From contig CAUZFB010000006.1 of the NCBI GenBank assembly GCA_963579135.1, positions 1-64,000 of the forward strand: a stretch of DNA of 64,000 nucleotides, given 5' to 3'. Position 1 is the first letter of the stretch; the number at the start of each line of letters is the position of its first letter. Below are positions 33,930-43,204 of this stretch, piece after piece. This stretch comes from CALGTL01 sp963579135. GTDB lineage: Bacteria; Chloroflexota; Dehalococcoidia; Lucifugimonadales; Australimonadaceae. A program made the translations under genes and the position numbers. The notes under the pieces were generated by a model, which was given only the letters and a program-made list of their open reading frames with translations, ran no database searches and was not told where the DNA came from.

Positions 33930-34057
33930 ATCAAGCCCATGCCTAGGGCCGCGAGCAGACCCATGTTGGCGGCTGCAGCTACGGCTACGGCGATTACAGA
34001 GAACCACGCCACTGATTGGCGGATAGTGTTCTTTGGAGGCAGGGACGGAACCTGTAT
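33926..34057 (-). other. Possible small membrane protein with ATA start
   Basis: An open minus frame reads IQVPSLPPKNTIRQSVAWFS, then VIAVAVAAANMGLLAALGMG and LI, which makes one clear membrane span after a polar lead. No ATG, GTG or TTG begins it before the upstream stop. The only well-placed codon is ATA at 34057, five bases after AGAGG. It overlaps the end of the CoA transferase gene by four bases. It is either a peptide with a rare start or a chance frame. Confidence 0.25.
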
Positions 34058-34177
34058 GTGGACCTCTTATGCTCGGATGGGTCAATCATCAGCAAGGCAG
34101 CGTTCCGCGACCAGCGTATAATCATTCAACCTGGATACGATGATTGCTGCGCTGGACGCTCAGGCAACCGTCTGGCG

Positions 34178-35602
34178 CTAAAGCGGAGGCCGAATATGCT
34201 GCCAGGGGTGCGCCTCTTCGAAGGCGGCAGATGCGCGGATGACGGTGGCCTCGGCGCCAAGCCGGCCGACGACGTGGAGCCCGACGGGTAGGCCGTCGCT
34301 GGTGAATCCGCAGGGGATACTGGCTGCGGGATTGCCGGTCATATTGAACGGATAGCTGAACGGCGTGAAGTCCCACAGTGGGTCGGCTAGTAGTCGGCCG
34401 TCGATGGTCTTCGGGAACTCGCCGAGGGTGAACGCTGGGATCGCCAGTGACGGTGTGAGTAGCAGGTCGTAGTTGGCCATAAGGTTGCGCACGATGCCAC
34501 GGTGGCGCTCCAACTCGCGAAGGGCGAACGATAGCTTGATGGCAGGCCAGGTTGAGGCGTTCTCTAGCTGCTGACGGAGGAAGGGATCCAAGTCGTCGCG
34601 GTGGCTCTCTAGCAGGTGGCCGTAGTTGGCGACGAGGTCGGTTTCCCAAACCGTACGGAACGTCTCCAGGATCAGTGCACCATCAAGATTGAGCGTCGGT
34701 TGCTCGACAATGGCGCCGAGGTCGCTGAAGGTTAGTGCGGCCCGCTCTGTGATGCGCCGAACCTCGGGGTCGACGGCGGCGTAGCCGAGATCGGGGCTCC
34801 ACGCGATACGTAGGCCACGTACGTCGGGGATGCAGGTGGCGAGGAAATCGGGCGCGGGTGTGGTGATCGCCGTGGGGTCTCGTGGGTCAGGACCCGCCAT
34901 GACCTGGAACAGCATGCACGCGTCGCGGACGGTTCGGGACATGGGGCCGTTCTGGGAGAAAGGGCGCCAGCCGCCGGCGCCGTCGTAGGGTGCGGGGACT
35001 CGGCCCTGGCTGGGCTTGATGCCGTAGACGCCGCAGAACCCAGCGGGGATGCGGATGGAGCCGCCGCCATCGCTGCCGGTGGCGACGGGGCAGAGGCCAG
35101 CGGCGAGCGCCGCTGCCGCGCCGCCTGAGGAGCCACCGGGCGTGCGAGCCGGATCCCACGGGTTTCGGCAAGGCTCGCCAATGAGATTTTCGGTGCTGCC
35201 ACGATGACCGAACTCAGGCGTATTGGTCTTGCCGAGGAAGACTGCGCCAGAGGCGCGCAAGCGCTCGGAGACGATGTCGTCGGCATCGGGGACCCAGTGC
35301 TCGAATGCTTTGGAGCCGCGTGTGGTGCGCAGACCTTTGGTGATGGCGAGGTCCTTTATGGAGATAGGTAGTCCATGGAACGGCCCACGCCGCTTTCGGA
35401 TTGCGATGGCGGTGTCGGCCTCTTTCGCCTGCGCCAGCGCGGCCTCGCCAGCGACGGTTAGGTAGGCGTTTATCTTGGGGTTTACTTCGTCGATGCGGTC
35501 GAGGAAGGCTTGGGTGAGTTCGACGGAGGAGATCTTTCGGTCATCGAGCATTTCGCTCAGCCGCCACGCGGACTCGCCGGTCAATGAAGGGTCGTTAGCC
35601 AT
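34178..35602 (-). CDS. Amidase-signature family hydrolase
   Basis: A 474-residue enzyme. The catalytic triad is visible: Lys83 in ISIKDLA, Ser158 in PGGSSGGAAAALAAG, and nucleophile Ser182 in TGSDGGGSIRIPAGFCG. The C-terminal NMTGNPAASIPCGF, then GLPVGLHVVGR closes the family pattern. It could hydrolyse aryl or aliphatic amides. It is not next to gatB or gatC, so a tRNA amidotransferase role is unlikely. GGAGAAG precedes the ATG. It diverges from an MFS gene, which might carry its substrate or product. Confidence 0.92.
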   Translation of the reverse strand: MANDPSLTGESAWRLSEMLDDRKISSVELTQAFLDRIDEVNPKINAYLTVAGEAALAQAKEADTAIAIRKRRGPFHGLPISIKDLAITKGLRTTRGSKAFEHWVPDADDIVSERLRASGAVFLGKTNTPEFGHRGSTENLIGEPCRNPWDPARTPGGSSGGAAAALAAGLCPVATGSDGGGSIRIPAGFCGVYGIKPSQGRVPAPYDGAGGWRPFSQNGPMSRTVRDACMLFQVMAGPDPRDPTAITTPAPDFLATCIPDVRGLRIAWSPDLGYAAVDPEVRRITERAALTFSDLGAIVEQPTLNLDGALILETFRTVWETDLVANYGHLLESHRDDLDPFLRQQLENASTWPAIKLSFALRELERHRGIVRNLMANYDLLLTPSLAIPAFTLGEFPKTIDGRLLADPLWDFTPFSYPFNMTGNPAASIPCGFTSDGLPVGLHVVGRLGAEATVIRASAAFEEAHPWQHIRPPL

Positions 35603-35719
35603 GGATCGCTTCTCCAGATAACCATTGTGCCTGCTGTGGCGAATGGTAGCCGCGCACGAGGCGTTGCGGGCTTAGAATGAGCGCGGCCTTTCGGCCAGTC
35701 GTCTTTTGGGGAGGGCTTC

Positions 35720-36958
35720 TTGTTCGGTGGGGCAATGAGCGACATGCGCGCGCTGGGTGTGCACCGGAGCGCGAGTCTTCAGGTCATCTTCGGGTCGTCC
35801 GTGATGATGATTATGGGCGTCAGCCTGGTCTACCCCGTGCTGCCGGTGATCGCGGATGCGTTCGACATCGGCGAAGGCAGCATAGGGCTCGTGCTGACAG
35901 CGTTCACGGTGCCTGCGATCTTTCTGTCGCCAGTCGGTGGCATGCTCATCGACTTGCGTGGCCGGAAGCAGGTGCTGGTCTCGAGCCTTTTGCTGTACGG
36001 AGTGTCGGGGCTGGCTATTCTGTTGGTGGATTCGCTGCCGTCGTTGCTGGCGTTCCGCTTCCTGCAGGGAATGGCCTACGCCGGCATCATGCCGCTGGTC
36101 GTCGTGTTGATTGGCGATACGTTTTCCAAGGAACAGGAGACGACAGCGCAGGGCGTGAAGGTCATGCTCGATCGGACAGCGTTACTCGTCATCCCGGCGG
36201 CATCGGGTGCGTTGGGCGCTATTGCGTGGCAGTTGCCGTTCGCGCTGTACGCGGCGGCGATACCGCTGGGGCTCGCGGCTTGGCGTTGGCTGCCGGAGCC
36301 GTCCATCACCAAGCACTCGCACGCGCCCACATACGTGAAAGGGGTGTTCCGTGCCTCGATGCGCGTGCGGTCGATCACCATCTTCTCAATGAGTTCAATG
36401 CGGTTTTTTCTTGAGATGAGTTTCTTTATATATGTGCCGCTGTACGCCATCGACCGCTTAGGGGTTGAGGTGAGTCGTGGTGGCTTGCTGTTCACGGTGT
36501 TCGCGATCGGGTCGATAGTGACGGCGGGGATGGTTGGGGCGATAGCCCGCCGATTCGAGCGATTGCCGATGGTGATCGGTGCTTTTACGCTCCAGGGGGT
36601 CTGTCTGGCGGCGGCATCGGTTGCGACTAGTGTTTGGGCGATGGGTGGGGTGATGCTGGTGTTTGGGCTGGCCAACGGCGTAATCTCCCCCGCGCAGAAG
36701 AGCTTGCTTACGCAGAGTGTGGCAGGCCCGCTGCGGGGCGGATTCGTGGCTGCTGACCGCATATCGCAGAATACGGCGAAATCGCTGGCGCCGCTGGTGG
36801 CGGGTACGCTGGTGGTGGCGACGAGTATCGAGACGATGTTTCAGGTGATGGCGCTGGTGGCGTTAGGCTGGGCAGCTATGGTGACTGTGCTTCATCTGCG
36901 TGGGGCTCTCCGGGCCGCGATGCCCGAACCCGTAGCGGTCCCTCAAGATAATAGATAA
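35720..36958 (+). CDS. Major facilitator superfamily transporter
   Basis: About 412 residues with some 12 hydrophobic spans. Motif A-like DLRGRKQVLVSSLL follows span 2, and PVGGMLIDLRGRK is typical of drug/H+ antiporters (DHA1). I start at TTG 35720 because GGAGG lies five bases upstream; the ATG at 35735 (MSDMRALG) has no well-spaced Shine-Dalgarno sequence. TAGAAT at about 35671 may be its -10. It diverges from the amidase gene and is followed by a ferritin-like gene 17 bp away. Confidence 0.88.
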   Translation: MFGGAMSDMRALGVHRSASLQVIFGSSVMMIMGVSLVYPVLPVIADAFDIGEGSIGLVLTAFTVPAIFLSPVGGMLIDLRGRKQVLVSSLLLYGVSGLAILLVDSLPSLLAFRFLQGMAYAGIMPLVVVLIGDTFSKEQETTAQGVKVMLDRTALLVIPAASGALGAIAWQLPFALYAAAIPLGLAAWRWLPEPSITKHSHAPTYVKGVFRASMRVRSITIFSMSSMRFFLEMSFFIYVPLYAIDRLGVEVSRGGLLFTVFAIGSIVTAGMVGAIARRFERLPMVIGAFTLQGVCLAAASVATSVWAMGGVMLVFGLANGVISPAQKSLLTQSVAGPLRGGFVAADRISQNTAKSLAPLVAGTLVVATSIETMFQVMALVALGWAAMVTVLHLRGALRAAMPEPVAVPQDNR

Positions 36959-36975
36959 ACAGGGGAGGATGAGTT

Positions 36976-37746
36976 ATGGATGAACAGCGGAAGCTTGATC
37001 TCAGGAACGAAATGACAAAATTCGCGTCACGGTATTGGGCCGGTGAGGCCGAAGTGGCGAATACGTTTTTCTCGCAGGACCGAACGGCTGAGGAGCATCT
37101 GCGCTGGTTGCGCTTGCAGGCGTACAAGGAGCTACAGCCACGGACGGATGGGATCATCATAAAATTAATCGAGAAGCTGATGACGGATTACGACAAGCTT
37201 GAGCACGGCGTGGACCGGCACGACATGCTGCACACGACGCAGTTCCTGGAAGAAGAATTCAGACATTACGTTTTGTTCGCGGATGTGATCGACCACATCA
37301 CCGGGGAGAACGTGACGCCGCAGGAGTTGGTGAACTACGAGCTGGAGGGAGAGACGACGCTGCGTGCGCTCCGCCAATCGTATGCGGACAAGCACGGTGC
37401 GTTGGCCCGTTTTGCGTCGTCGTTCTGCGAAGGTGGCGGTGCGTCGATTTACTACGAGGGCATGCTGATGACAGGCAGCCCGCTGGCGGAGCATATCGCG
37501 CTGGCCTGCAAGGGCGTGTACGAGGATGAGGTCGACCATGCTGCACATGGTGCGGCGGATCTTTCGAGCGCGGCAGACACCGAAGAGGACTGGGCGCTCG
37601 CGAAGGAGATGATCGCAGCGATCTCGGAGCAACGTGTCCGGATGCGCAACGAGCAGTTCGGGTTTCCCATGTCCGATGCACGATTCGCTGAGATGGTGGC
37701 GGGCACCATCGAGATCCCTGATCGTTACGCCGCGTTGCTGGCCTGA
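36976..37746 (+). CDS. Helical protein with ferritin-like or haem-oxygenase-like di-iron motifs
   Basis: A 256-residue, mostly helical, acidic protein. LEEEFRHYVLFADVI and CKGVYEDEVDHAAHGAADL place Glu and His residues in two E-x-x-x-H-like helices, as in di-iron proteins. I do not recognise the exact family. It lies between an MFS transporter and a luciferase-like monooxygenase, six bases before the latter, so it is likely in the same transcript and may be an oxidative enzyme. GGGGAGG precedes the ATG. Confidence 0.6.
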   Translation: MDEQRKLDLRNEMTKFASRYWAGEAEVANTFFSQDRTAEEHLRWLRLQAYKELQPRTDGIIIKLIEKLMTDYDKLEHGVDRHDMLHTTQFLEEEFRHYVLFADVIDHITGENVTPQELVNYELEGETTLRALRQSYADKHGALARFASSFCEGGGASIYYEGMLMTGSPLAEHIALACKGVYEDEVDHAAHGAADLSSAADTEEDWALAKEMIAAISEQRVRMRNEQFGFPMSDARFAEMVAGTIEIPDRYAALLA

Positions 37747-37752
37747 TCCAAC

Positions 37753-38778
37753 GTGCCACGCCTTGGACTGACCGTTCCGATTTCGGAAGGACTGACCCGG
37801 CAAGAGTCGCTGGACTTGGTGCGCCGTGCCGAGGAACTCGGTTTCGAGTCTGCTTGGTACGGCGAGTCGTGGGGGTATGACGCCTTCACGACGTTGGCGC
37901 AGGTCGCGGGGGTGACGTCCTCGATCCGCTTGGGCACGCTGATAGCGACGGTGTTCAGCCGTACACCAGCGATGATGGCCCAGTCGGCGGCTTCGCTGGA
38001 CGCCATCTCTGACGGCCGGTTGATTTTGGGGCTGGGCACCAGCGGGCCGATCGTCGTGAGGGATTGGCATGGCCAGACGTGGAATCAGCCTACCCGGCGT
38101 ATGCGCGAGTACGTGGAGATCGTGAAGATGGCTCTGGCGGGCGAGCGGGTGGACTACGAGGGTGAGTTGTTCAACCTGAAGGGGTTTCGCTTGCGGAACC
38201 CACGGGCGCGCGTGTCCGTTCCAATCATGATCGCGTCGTTGGGTCCTAGCAGCGTGGAGCAGACCGGGGAGATAGCGGACGGCTGGCTACCGATATTTCC
38301 CAATGCACAGCTGCTCCAAGAGGGCAAAGCACTGCTGGCGAAGGGCGCAGTCCGGTCAGGTCGGGATATGGGTCAATTCGAGATCGCGCCCATGATACTG
38401 ACGGCCGTATCGGACGACGATCCGCGAGCAGTGAGAGACCTGGCTCGCGCGCACATCGCGTTCTACGTGGGTGGAATGGGGACGTTCTACGCTGACCTCG
38501 TGGAGAGGCAGGGCTTTCCCGAGGAGGCGTCGCGGATCGCTCAGGAATGGGCGAAGCCAGGGCGGGCAGGTCGATCGTCGGCCGCAGCAGCAGTGACTGA
38601 CGAAATGCTGGATGCAATGACGTTGGTCGGTGACCGACTCCACGTGCTCAACAAGCTCGACGAGTACGCGAACGCGGGCGTAACGCTACCGATCGCGGCG
38701 TTCCCGTTCGGTAGCGATAAGGCGATGATCGCGCAGACGGTCGAGGCGTTGGGGCCGAGCGCGTCTGAGCGGGTATAA
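37753..38778 (+). CDS. Luciferase-like monooxygenase (LLM class, F420- or FMN-dependent)
   Basis: A 341-residue TIM-barrel enzyme: LGLTVPISEGLTRQESLDLV, AEELGFESAWYGES, SSIRLGTLIATVFSRTPAMM and SDGRLILGLGTSGP are typical of the bacterial luciferase/F420-dependent oxidoreductase family. The GTG start lies six bases after the preceding stop. SAR202 genomes are reported to carry many such monooxygenases, thought to oxidise cyclic and other recalcitrant organics. The cofactor cannot be fixed from the sequence alone. Confidence 0.87.
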   Translation: MPRLGLTVPISEGLTRQESLDLVRRAEELGFESAWYGESWGYDAFTTLAQVAGVTSSIRLGTLIATVFSRTPAMMAQSAASLDAISDGRLILGLGTSGPIVVRDWHGQTWNQPTRRMREYVEIVKMALAGERVDYEGELFNLKGFRLRNPRARVSVPIMIASLGPSSVEQTGEIADGWLPIFPNAQLLQEGKALLAKGAVRSGRDMGQFEIAPMILTAVSDDDPRAVRDLARAHIAFYVGGMGTFYADLVERQGFPEEASRIAQEWAKPGRAGRSSAAAAVTDEMLDAMTLVGDRLHVLNKLDEYANAGVTLPIAAFPFGSDKAMIAQTVEALGPSASERV

Positions 38779-38779
38779 T
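38774..38779 (+). promoter_or_regulatory. -10 box of the amidohydrolase gene
   Basis: A consensus TATAAT overlaps the end of the luciferase-like gene, 26 bases before the ATG at 38806. AGGAGG lies between the two. Confidence 0.5.
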
Positions 38780-38805
38780 TCGCTGGTTTCCACAGGAGGA
38801 TAGTC

Positions 38806-39963
38806 ATGCGTAACGGTTATAAAGTGTTCGATTCGGACACCCACTTTCATCCGTCGGTAGAGACCTTGGAGCCGTTCTTGGATCCCACGTTGCGGGAGCG
38901 ATCCAAGGAATTCCAGCTCCGCGAGTTCAAGATAGGCTGGGCCGGGGAGCCTCTGAGCGAGCCGTACCGGCACCTGTACCAGCTTGGCGATGGGGGCGGC
39001 GGCTGGGGCAGCAATCCCCCGCGTCACTTGGGCGAGCCGGGTCCTCGGGTCAACCAAGAGCGGCATTTCCAGCACTTTATGGGGTTTGAGTACCCGAGTG
39101 AGGGCGGCGCCGACGATGCTATCGCGGCGCGTATCGCGGATATGGAACGTGAGGGCCAGGATGCGCACCTGCTGGTGCCAGGGGTGGCCTCAGGCCACGA
39201 AGACCCTGCGGTCGACCTAGGCATGGTGCAGGCGCTGCACCGGTACCTCGACGACGTTTGCGGGCGCTACCCGCACCAACTGAAGTCAATGGTGGTGGCG
39301 AACGCTCGGTTCGTTGAGGAGTCGGTTACGGAAATCAAGCGTTGGGCCGACAAGCCGTGGGTACGCGGCGTGCACCTGAGCCTGCCGATGGGTTTCCCGG
39401 TGGACCATCCGAACATGGATCCGATCTGGCAGGCGGCTGACGACGCTGGCCTGTGCATTGTTCACCATAGCTTCGCTGCGGGATACCCCGGCTACCGCGA
39501 CTTGTGGGACAACCCGTTCATCGGTCGGACAGCGTCGCATCCGTGGGGAGCGATGCGCATGGTGGCGGCATTCATGGGCGCGGGCATTTTCGATCGTTTC
39601 CCGAACATCCGGTTATCGATATTGGAGTCCGGGTTCGGTTGGATTCCGTTCTGGGCCAGGCGCATGGAGGACCAGGTCACATACATGGGGTACGTGAACG
39701 AGAATCTTCAGCAGAGCATGTGGGAGTACATGACCGGTGGCCGCTTCTTCTCGTCTATTGTGTTGCACGAGGGCGAGGACATGGTCCGGATGGTCAATGA
39801 GCTGATGGGCGACCACGTGCTGATGTTTGGCTCCGACTACCCCCACGCTGAGTCGCGTTTCCCGAAGTCAGTGGACATCGTGGCTGACTGGAAGAGCATC
39901 GGTGAAGCGAGTATGAAGAAACTGATGTGGGACAACGCTGCGAAGTGCTTTGGCCTGGACTAG
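38806..39963 (+). CDS. Amidohydrolase_2-family protein (TIM-barrel metal-dependent hydrolase)
   Basis: A 385-residue protein. FDSDTHFHPSVETLEPFLD gives the first metal motif (D-x-H-x-H in place of H-x-H). HHSFAAG, SHPWGAMRM, LESGFGWIPFWARRMED and MFGSDYPHAES (metal Asp) complete the family pattern. It has its own promoter and a good ribosome-binding site. By family it may decarboxylate or hydrolyse a ring-derived acid; the substrate is unknown. The MFS gene downstream lies 68 bp away and could be co-transcribed. Confidence 0.85.
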   Translation: MRNGYKVFDSDTHFHPSVETLEPFLDPTLRERSKEFQLREFKIGWAGEPLSEPYRHLYQLGDGGGGWGSNPPRHLGEPGPRVNQERHFQHFMGFEYPSEGGADDAIAARIADMEREGQDAHLLVPGVASGHEDPAVDLGMVQALHRYLDDVCGRYPHQLKSMVVANARFVEESVTEIKRWADKPWVRGVHLSLPMGFPVDHPNMDPIWQAADDAGLCIVHHSFAAGYPGYRDLWDNPFIGRTASHPWGAMRMVAAFMGAGIFDRFPNIRLSILESGFGWIPFWARRMEDQVTYMGYVNENLQQSMWEYMTGGRFFSSIVLHEGEDMVRMVNELMGDHVLMFGSDYPHAESRFPKSVDIVADWKSIGEASMKKLMWDNAAKCFGLD

Positions 39964-40031
39964 CGCCTGAATAATGCCATATCCGCGCCCGCACTCGGTG
40001 GTACGGTCACGGTAGCAAGGAGAGCGACTTG

Positions 40032-41318
40032 GTGACCAGTGAGTCAGTGCCGGAGCAAGCCCTGATTGAGGAGAAGCCGAAACGCGTAGCTGGCGTGATT
40101 GTGGCCGGCCACGCATTTCAGCACATGTACGCGGATGGATTCTTGGTACTGTTGCCGACTATCTCAGCGGCGTTTGGTATGACCGCGGTAACCGAGGGGC
40201 TTTTCTCCGCGATACGGCAGCTGGCCGGTGGCATCACGACGATGGGCGGTGGATTCCTCGTGGACATGTTTTCCGGTAAACGGGGACTACTCCTAGCAGG
40301 CTCGCTGTTCTTGATGGGACTCGGGTACATGCTGATTGGTATTGCGCCGAATTACCCGGTGCTGTTGGTGACGGTGGCTTTGGCTGCTGCTGCAGGGTCG
40401 TTCTGGCATCCCGTGGGCCTTGGCATTCTGTCTGTTTCGTTCCCCCGGCGGCGAGCGCTCATGATGGCGATTCATCGTTCTGCAGGAAACGTGGGGGAGG
40501 TGGCGACACCGCTGTTGATATGGGCTGCTCTGATATTCATCACTTGGAGGCAGGTGTTGTTGGGCGGTTTCTTCTTAATTACTGCTGTTTCTATCGCCCT
40601 CTATATCACGCTGTCGAGATTGGGCCTACCTACGCAAGCCAGTTCGCCGAGGGGGGCGGGGTCTCAGCTGAGGTCGATTGGCGGACTCTTCCGTTCGCGC
40701 GCGCTTCCGATGCTTATGTTGGTTTCAGGGCTCCGGGGAATGGCGGACAGGGGGTTCATCGTCTTTCTACCGTTTTACATCACGAAAGAAGTTCAGCTGC
40801 AGGATCCATCGGCCTCTACGCTGGATGCTGCGGGTGTAGTTGCGTATCACTTGGTGGTTATGACCGCTATGGCGATTGTCGTCCCGCCGCTTATCGCGCT
40901 CGTTGCTGACAAGACTGGCCGGAAGCCAGTGATGATCGCAACACTGATTGCGAGCGCATTCTTCATGGGGATGCTGTGGTGGGTAGGCGAATTGGGCTGG
41001 CAATTCACCGTATTGCTGGCGATTTTCGGGGCGTTCAGATTCGCGGTGACGAACCTTACGCAGGCGGCATCGCTTGATTTGGCTGAGGGGAAGCGCCTCG
41101 AGGGCAGCATGATTGGGCTCCTTTGGGGCAACAACGCGACTTGGGGGGCCGTTTCCCCGGTGCTCTTGGGGACGCTAATCGTTTCGTTCGCCACTACCTC
41201 AAACGAGTACCAGATGATCTTTGTTTACGGTTTCGTGCTGACTGTTGCTGCGACGATTGCCGGGTTCTTCATGGTGAACACGGGGCGTCCGAATCGCGAG
41301 ATGCCCGCAAAGCCCTAG
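40032..41318 (+). CDS. Major facilitator superfamily transporter
   Basis: About 428 residues with 12 predicted spans; GHAFQHMYADGFLVLLPTIS opens span 1 and FLVDMFSGKRGLLLAGSLFL holds the motif A loop. GTG at 40032 is chosen (GGAG eight bases upstream); TTG three bases earlier is also possible. It resembles fosmidomycin-resistance-like and sugar/organic-acid MFS members. A strong terminator follows. Confidence 0.87.
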   Translation: MTSESVPEQALIEEKPKRVAGVIVAGHAFQHMYADGFLVLLPTISAAFGMTAVTEGLFSAIRQLAGGITTMGGGFLVDMFSGKRGLLLAGSLFLMGLGYMLIGIAPNYPVLLVTVALAAAAGSFWHPVGLGILSVSFPRRRALMMAIHRSAGNVGEVATPLLIWAALIFITWRQVLLGGFFLITAVSIALYITLSRLGLPTQASSPRGAGSQLRSIGGLFRSRALPMLMLVSGLRGMADRGFIVFLPFYITKEVQLQDPSASTLDAAGVVAYHLVVMTAMAIVVPPLIALVADKTGRKPVMIATLIASAFFMGMLWWVGELGWQFTVLLAIFGAFRFAVTNLTQAASLDLAEGKRLEGSMIGLLWGNNATWGAVSPVLLGTLIVSFATTSNEYQMIFVYGFVLTVAATIAGFFMVNTGRPNREMPAKP

Positions 41319-41340
41319 TCGTAAGCTAACTGTTACATGA

Positions 41341-41368
41341 AAAGCCCGCTAGTCGGCGGGCTTTTTGT
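41341..41368. terminator. Intrinsic terminator after the MFS gene
   Basis: AAAAGCCCGC and GCGGGCTTTT pair over 10 bp around a six-base loop, followed by T residues. It may also stop leftward transcription from the tRNA side. Confidence 0.9.
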
Positions 41369-41395
41369 TGTCTTGATCACTTCTGAGAGGCTGGC

Positions 41396-41542
41396 CTAGA
41401 TGCGCCGAGTGATCCCGTGAGTGCGTGTTTCATAGTCGACATCGTCGTCATCTGAGCCGACGCCGGGTTTGAACTCCTCGGCGTCTCCCTGCTGGCGTTC
41501 GCTGTCGACTAGCTCGTCCGGGTCTTGGGGTCGGTTTTCCAT
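41396..41542 (-). CDS. Small acidic hypothetical protein
   Basis: A possible 48-residue peptide starting MENRPQDPDELVDSERQQGD, with GSDDDDVDYE near the middle. It is strongly acidic with no membrane span. The frame is open to 41590, but a longer form would approach the tRNA. No ribosome-binding site is evident. It lies between a terminator and the tRNA on the same strand, so it might be read from the tRNA transcript. I do not recognise it. Confidence 0.35.
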   Translation of the reverse strand: MENRPQDPDELVDSERQQGDAEEFKPGVGSDDDDVDYETRTHGITRRI

Positions 41543-41597
41543 GGACTCGCCAAGTGGGGAAAGAGATGGGACGATGAGTGAGAAGGGCAAAGGTTGG

Positions 41598-41669
41598 TGG
41601 CAACGACAGGATTCGAACCTGTGACCTAGCGCTTATGAAGCGCCCGCTCTGCCGCTGAGCTACGCTGCC
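41598..41669 (-). tRNA. tRNA with CAT anticodon (tRNA-Met type)
   Basis: The minus strand folds as a cloverleaf: acceptor GGCAGCG with CGTTGCC, D arm GCTC/GAGC, anticodon stem GGCGC/GCGCT with loop TTCATAA (anticodon CAT), and T arm ACAGG/CCTGT with TTCGAAT. CCA is encoded at 41595-41597. Elongator Met, initiator and lysidine-modified Ile tRNAs all carry CAT; the acceptor starts with a paired G-C, so it is not a typical initiator. Confidence 0.93.
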
Positions 41670-41829
41670 ACCGGGACGCCGGAGAGCCAGCCGCTCGATC
41701 CGTCGCACGGATAAAGATGATACCGGCCCCCTCCGGAGCCGTCTAGGTGACAGTGGACTGTGGCACTCCTAGAGGGCGGCTGGCTAGGCCGTTGCGCATA
41801 CCAGTGGACGTTTGGCCGCGCAGGTGGAG

Positions 41830-43077
41830 TCAGGAGCCAGCGGCCGGCTTGTTTGATTCCGTTTCTGCTCCCGGCGCGCCCGGCGGCAGGCGCTTCTTGA
41901 GGCTTTCTTTAGCCACGAAAATGAGGAGTATGGCGGCGATCGCGTGCAGTGGTGCGACTGCCCAAAAGGCCATGCTTGCGCCGTAGGCTTGCGCGAGCAC
42001 GCCAACGACAGGGGGCGACATCATGGCACCGACCTCGCCGACGGACCTGCGTAGTGCCTGGAGCTGTCCACGGTACTCGGCGGGCACGATGTCAAACGTG
42101 TAGATGGTCATGGCACCCATGGCGAGTCCGTTGGCCACACCGATGATCAGTGCCGCGACAATCAACCCTGACATGGTGTCGAAGAACGGGATCAGAATGA
42201 ACCCGATCAGCGATAGCACCGCTGCGGGCACTGCGGCCCATTTCCTTCCTAATTTGTCGGAGATGAAGCCCGTAGGGACGATCATCGCGAATGTAACGAT
42301 TGCGATGAACGAGAAAATGACTCCAGTTTGCGTGGGCGTCATCATCAGTTCCTGTTGAGTGTAGAGCGGCAGAGCGGAGTTGGTTACTTGTCCGCGCGCC
42401 ATCTGGCCGAACGTAGAGAGGAACAGCACCGCGTACGTTACCCGGTAGTAGGGGTGGATGTGCTTGACGGCGCTCAGGCTGAAGAATGGCCCGCTCTTTT
42501 TCTCCCGATGGGCGTGCGTGTTGGTTTGTGCGAGCGAGATGACCAGCACTATGGCGGAGGCGGCAGCGTAGAACCAGAACAGAGGCCGCACGCCGATGGT
42601 GTCGGTGAGGATCCCGCCGATGGCCGGGCCGAACGCCATTCCGGTGCTGCCGATTCCCATGAGTGCGCTCATTTGGCGTCCACGCTGGTCGGCGCTCACC
42701 ATGTCGAAAGCGGCGATCTCTCGCCCAAACATCCATATGCTCATGCCGATTCCCCATGTGAATTGGGTCACGAGCACGATTGCGAAGTGTGGTGCCAAGG
42801 CAGCTACGACACCACTGAGCCCGGCGAGCGCTGCACCGACGACCATGACGGGCTTGGCGCCCCAGCGGTCGATGGCACCACCTGCGGGAATGAGGGCGAC
42901 GGTACGTCCGAGGAGTTGCGCGGTGAGCGCCTGTACGGCGATTGCACCGGAGACATTGAACTCTTTGCCAAGCACAGGGAGCGCAGGTATGAGCATCCCT
43001 TGACCCAGCGACATCAAGATCGAAGGGAAGTAAATGAACAGCGTCGCTTGCTTGAGCGACGTGGCTCCGAAGCGCAA
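41830..43077 (-). CDS. Major facilitator superfamily transporter
   Basis: A 415-residue protein with about 12 spans. IPAGGAIDRWGAKPVMVVGA is the motif A region and GFISDKLGRKWAAVPAAVL its repeat in the second half. The start is TTG at 43077 with AGGAG just upstream. The tail is short and charged. It looks like a multidrug or metabolite exporter of the DHA1 type. It lies between the two tRNA genes. Confidence 0.87.
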   Translation of the reverse strand: MRFGATSLKQATLFIYFPSILMSLGQGMLIPALPVLGKEFNVSGAIAVQALTAQLLGRTVALIPAGGAIDRWGAKPVMVVGAALAGLSGVVAALAPHFAIVLVTQFTWGIGMSIWMFGREIAAFDMVSADQRGRQMSALMGIGSTGMAFGPAIGGILTDTIGVRPLFWFYAAASAIVLVISLAQTNTHAHREKKSGPFFSLSAVKHIHPYYRVTYAVLFLSTFGQMARGQVTNSALPLYTQQELMMTPTQTGVIFSFIAIVTFAMIVPTGFISDKLGRKWAAVPAAVLSLIGFILIPFFDTMSGLIVAALIIGVANGLAMGAMTIYTFDIVPAEYRGQLQALRRSVGEVGAMMSPPVVGVLAQAYGASMAFWAVAPLHAIAAILLIFVAKESLKKRLPPGAPGAETESNKPAAGS

Positions 43078-43204
43078 AGGGTCTCCTGGGCTTTCCGCAG
43101 AACACTACTGCGATAGCTGAGTCTGGCCTCTAGAGCGTACCAGATACCTACAACGCGTCTGGCGTGGACCGGGGACTGCCGCTGGAAGATGCCTATCTCC
43201 TGCG

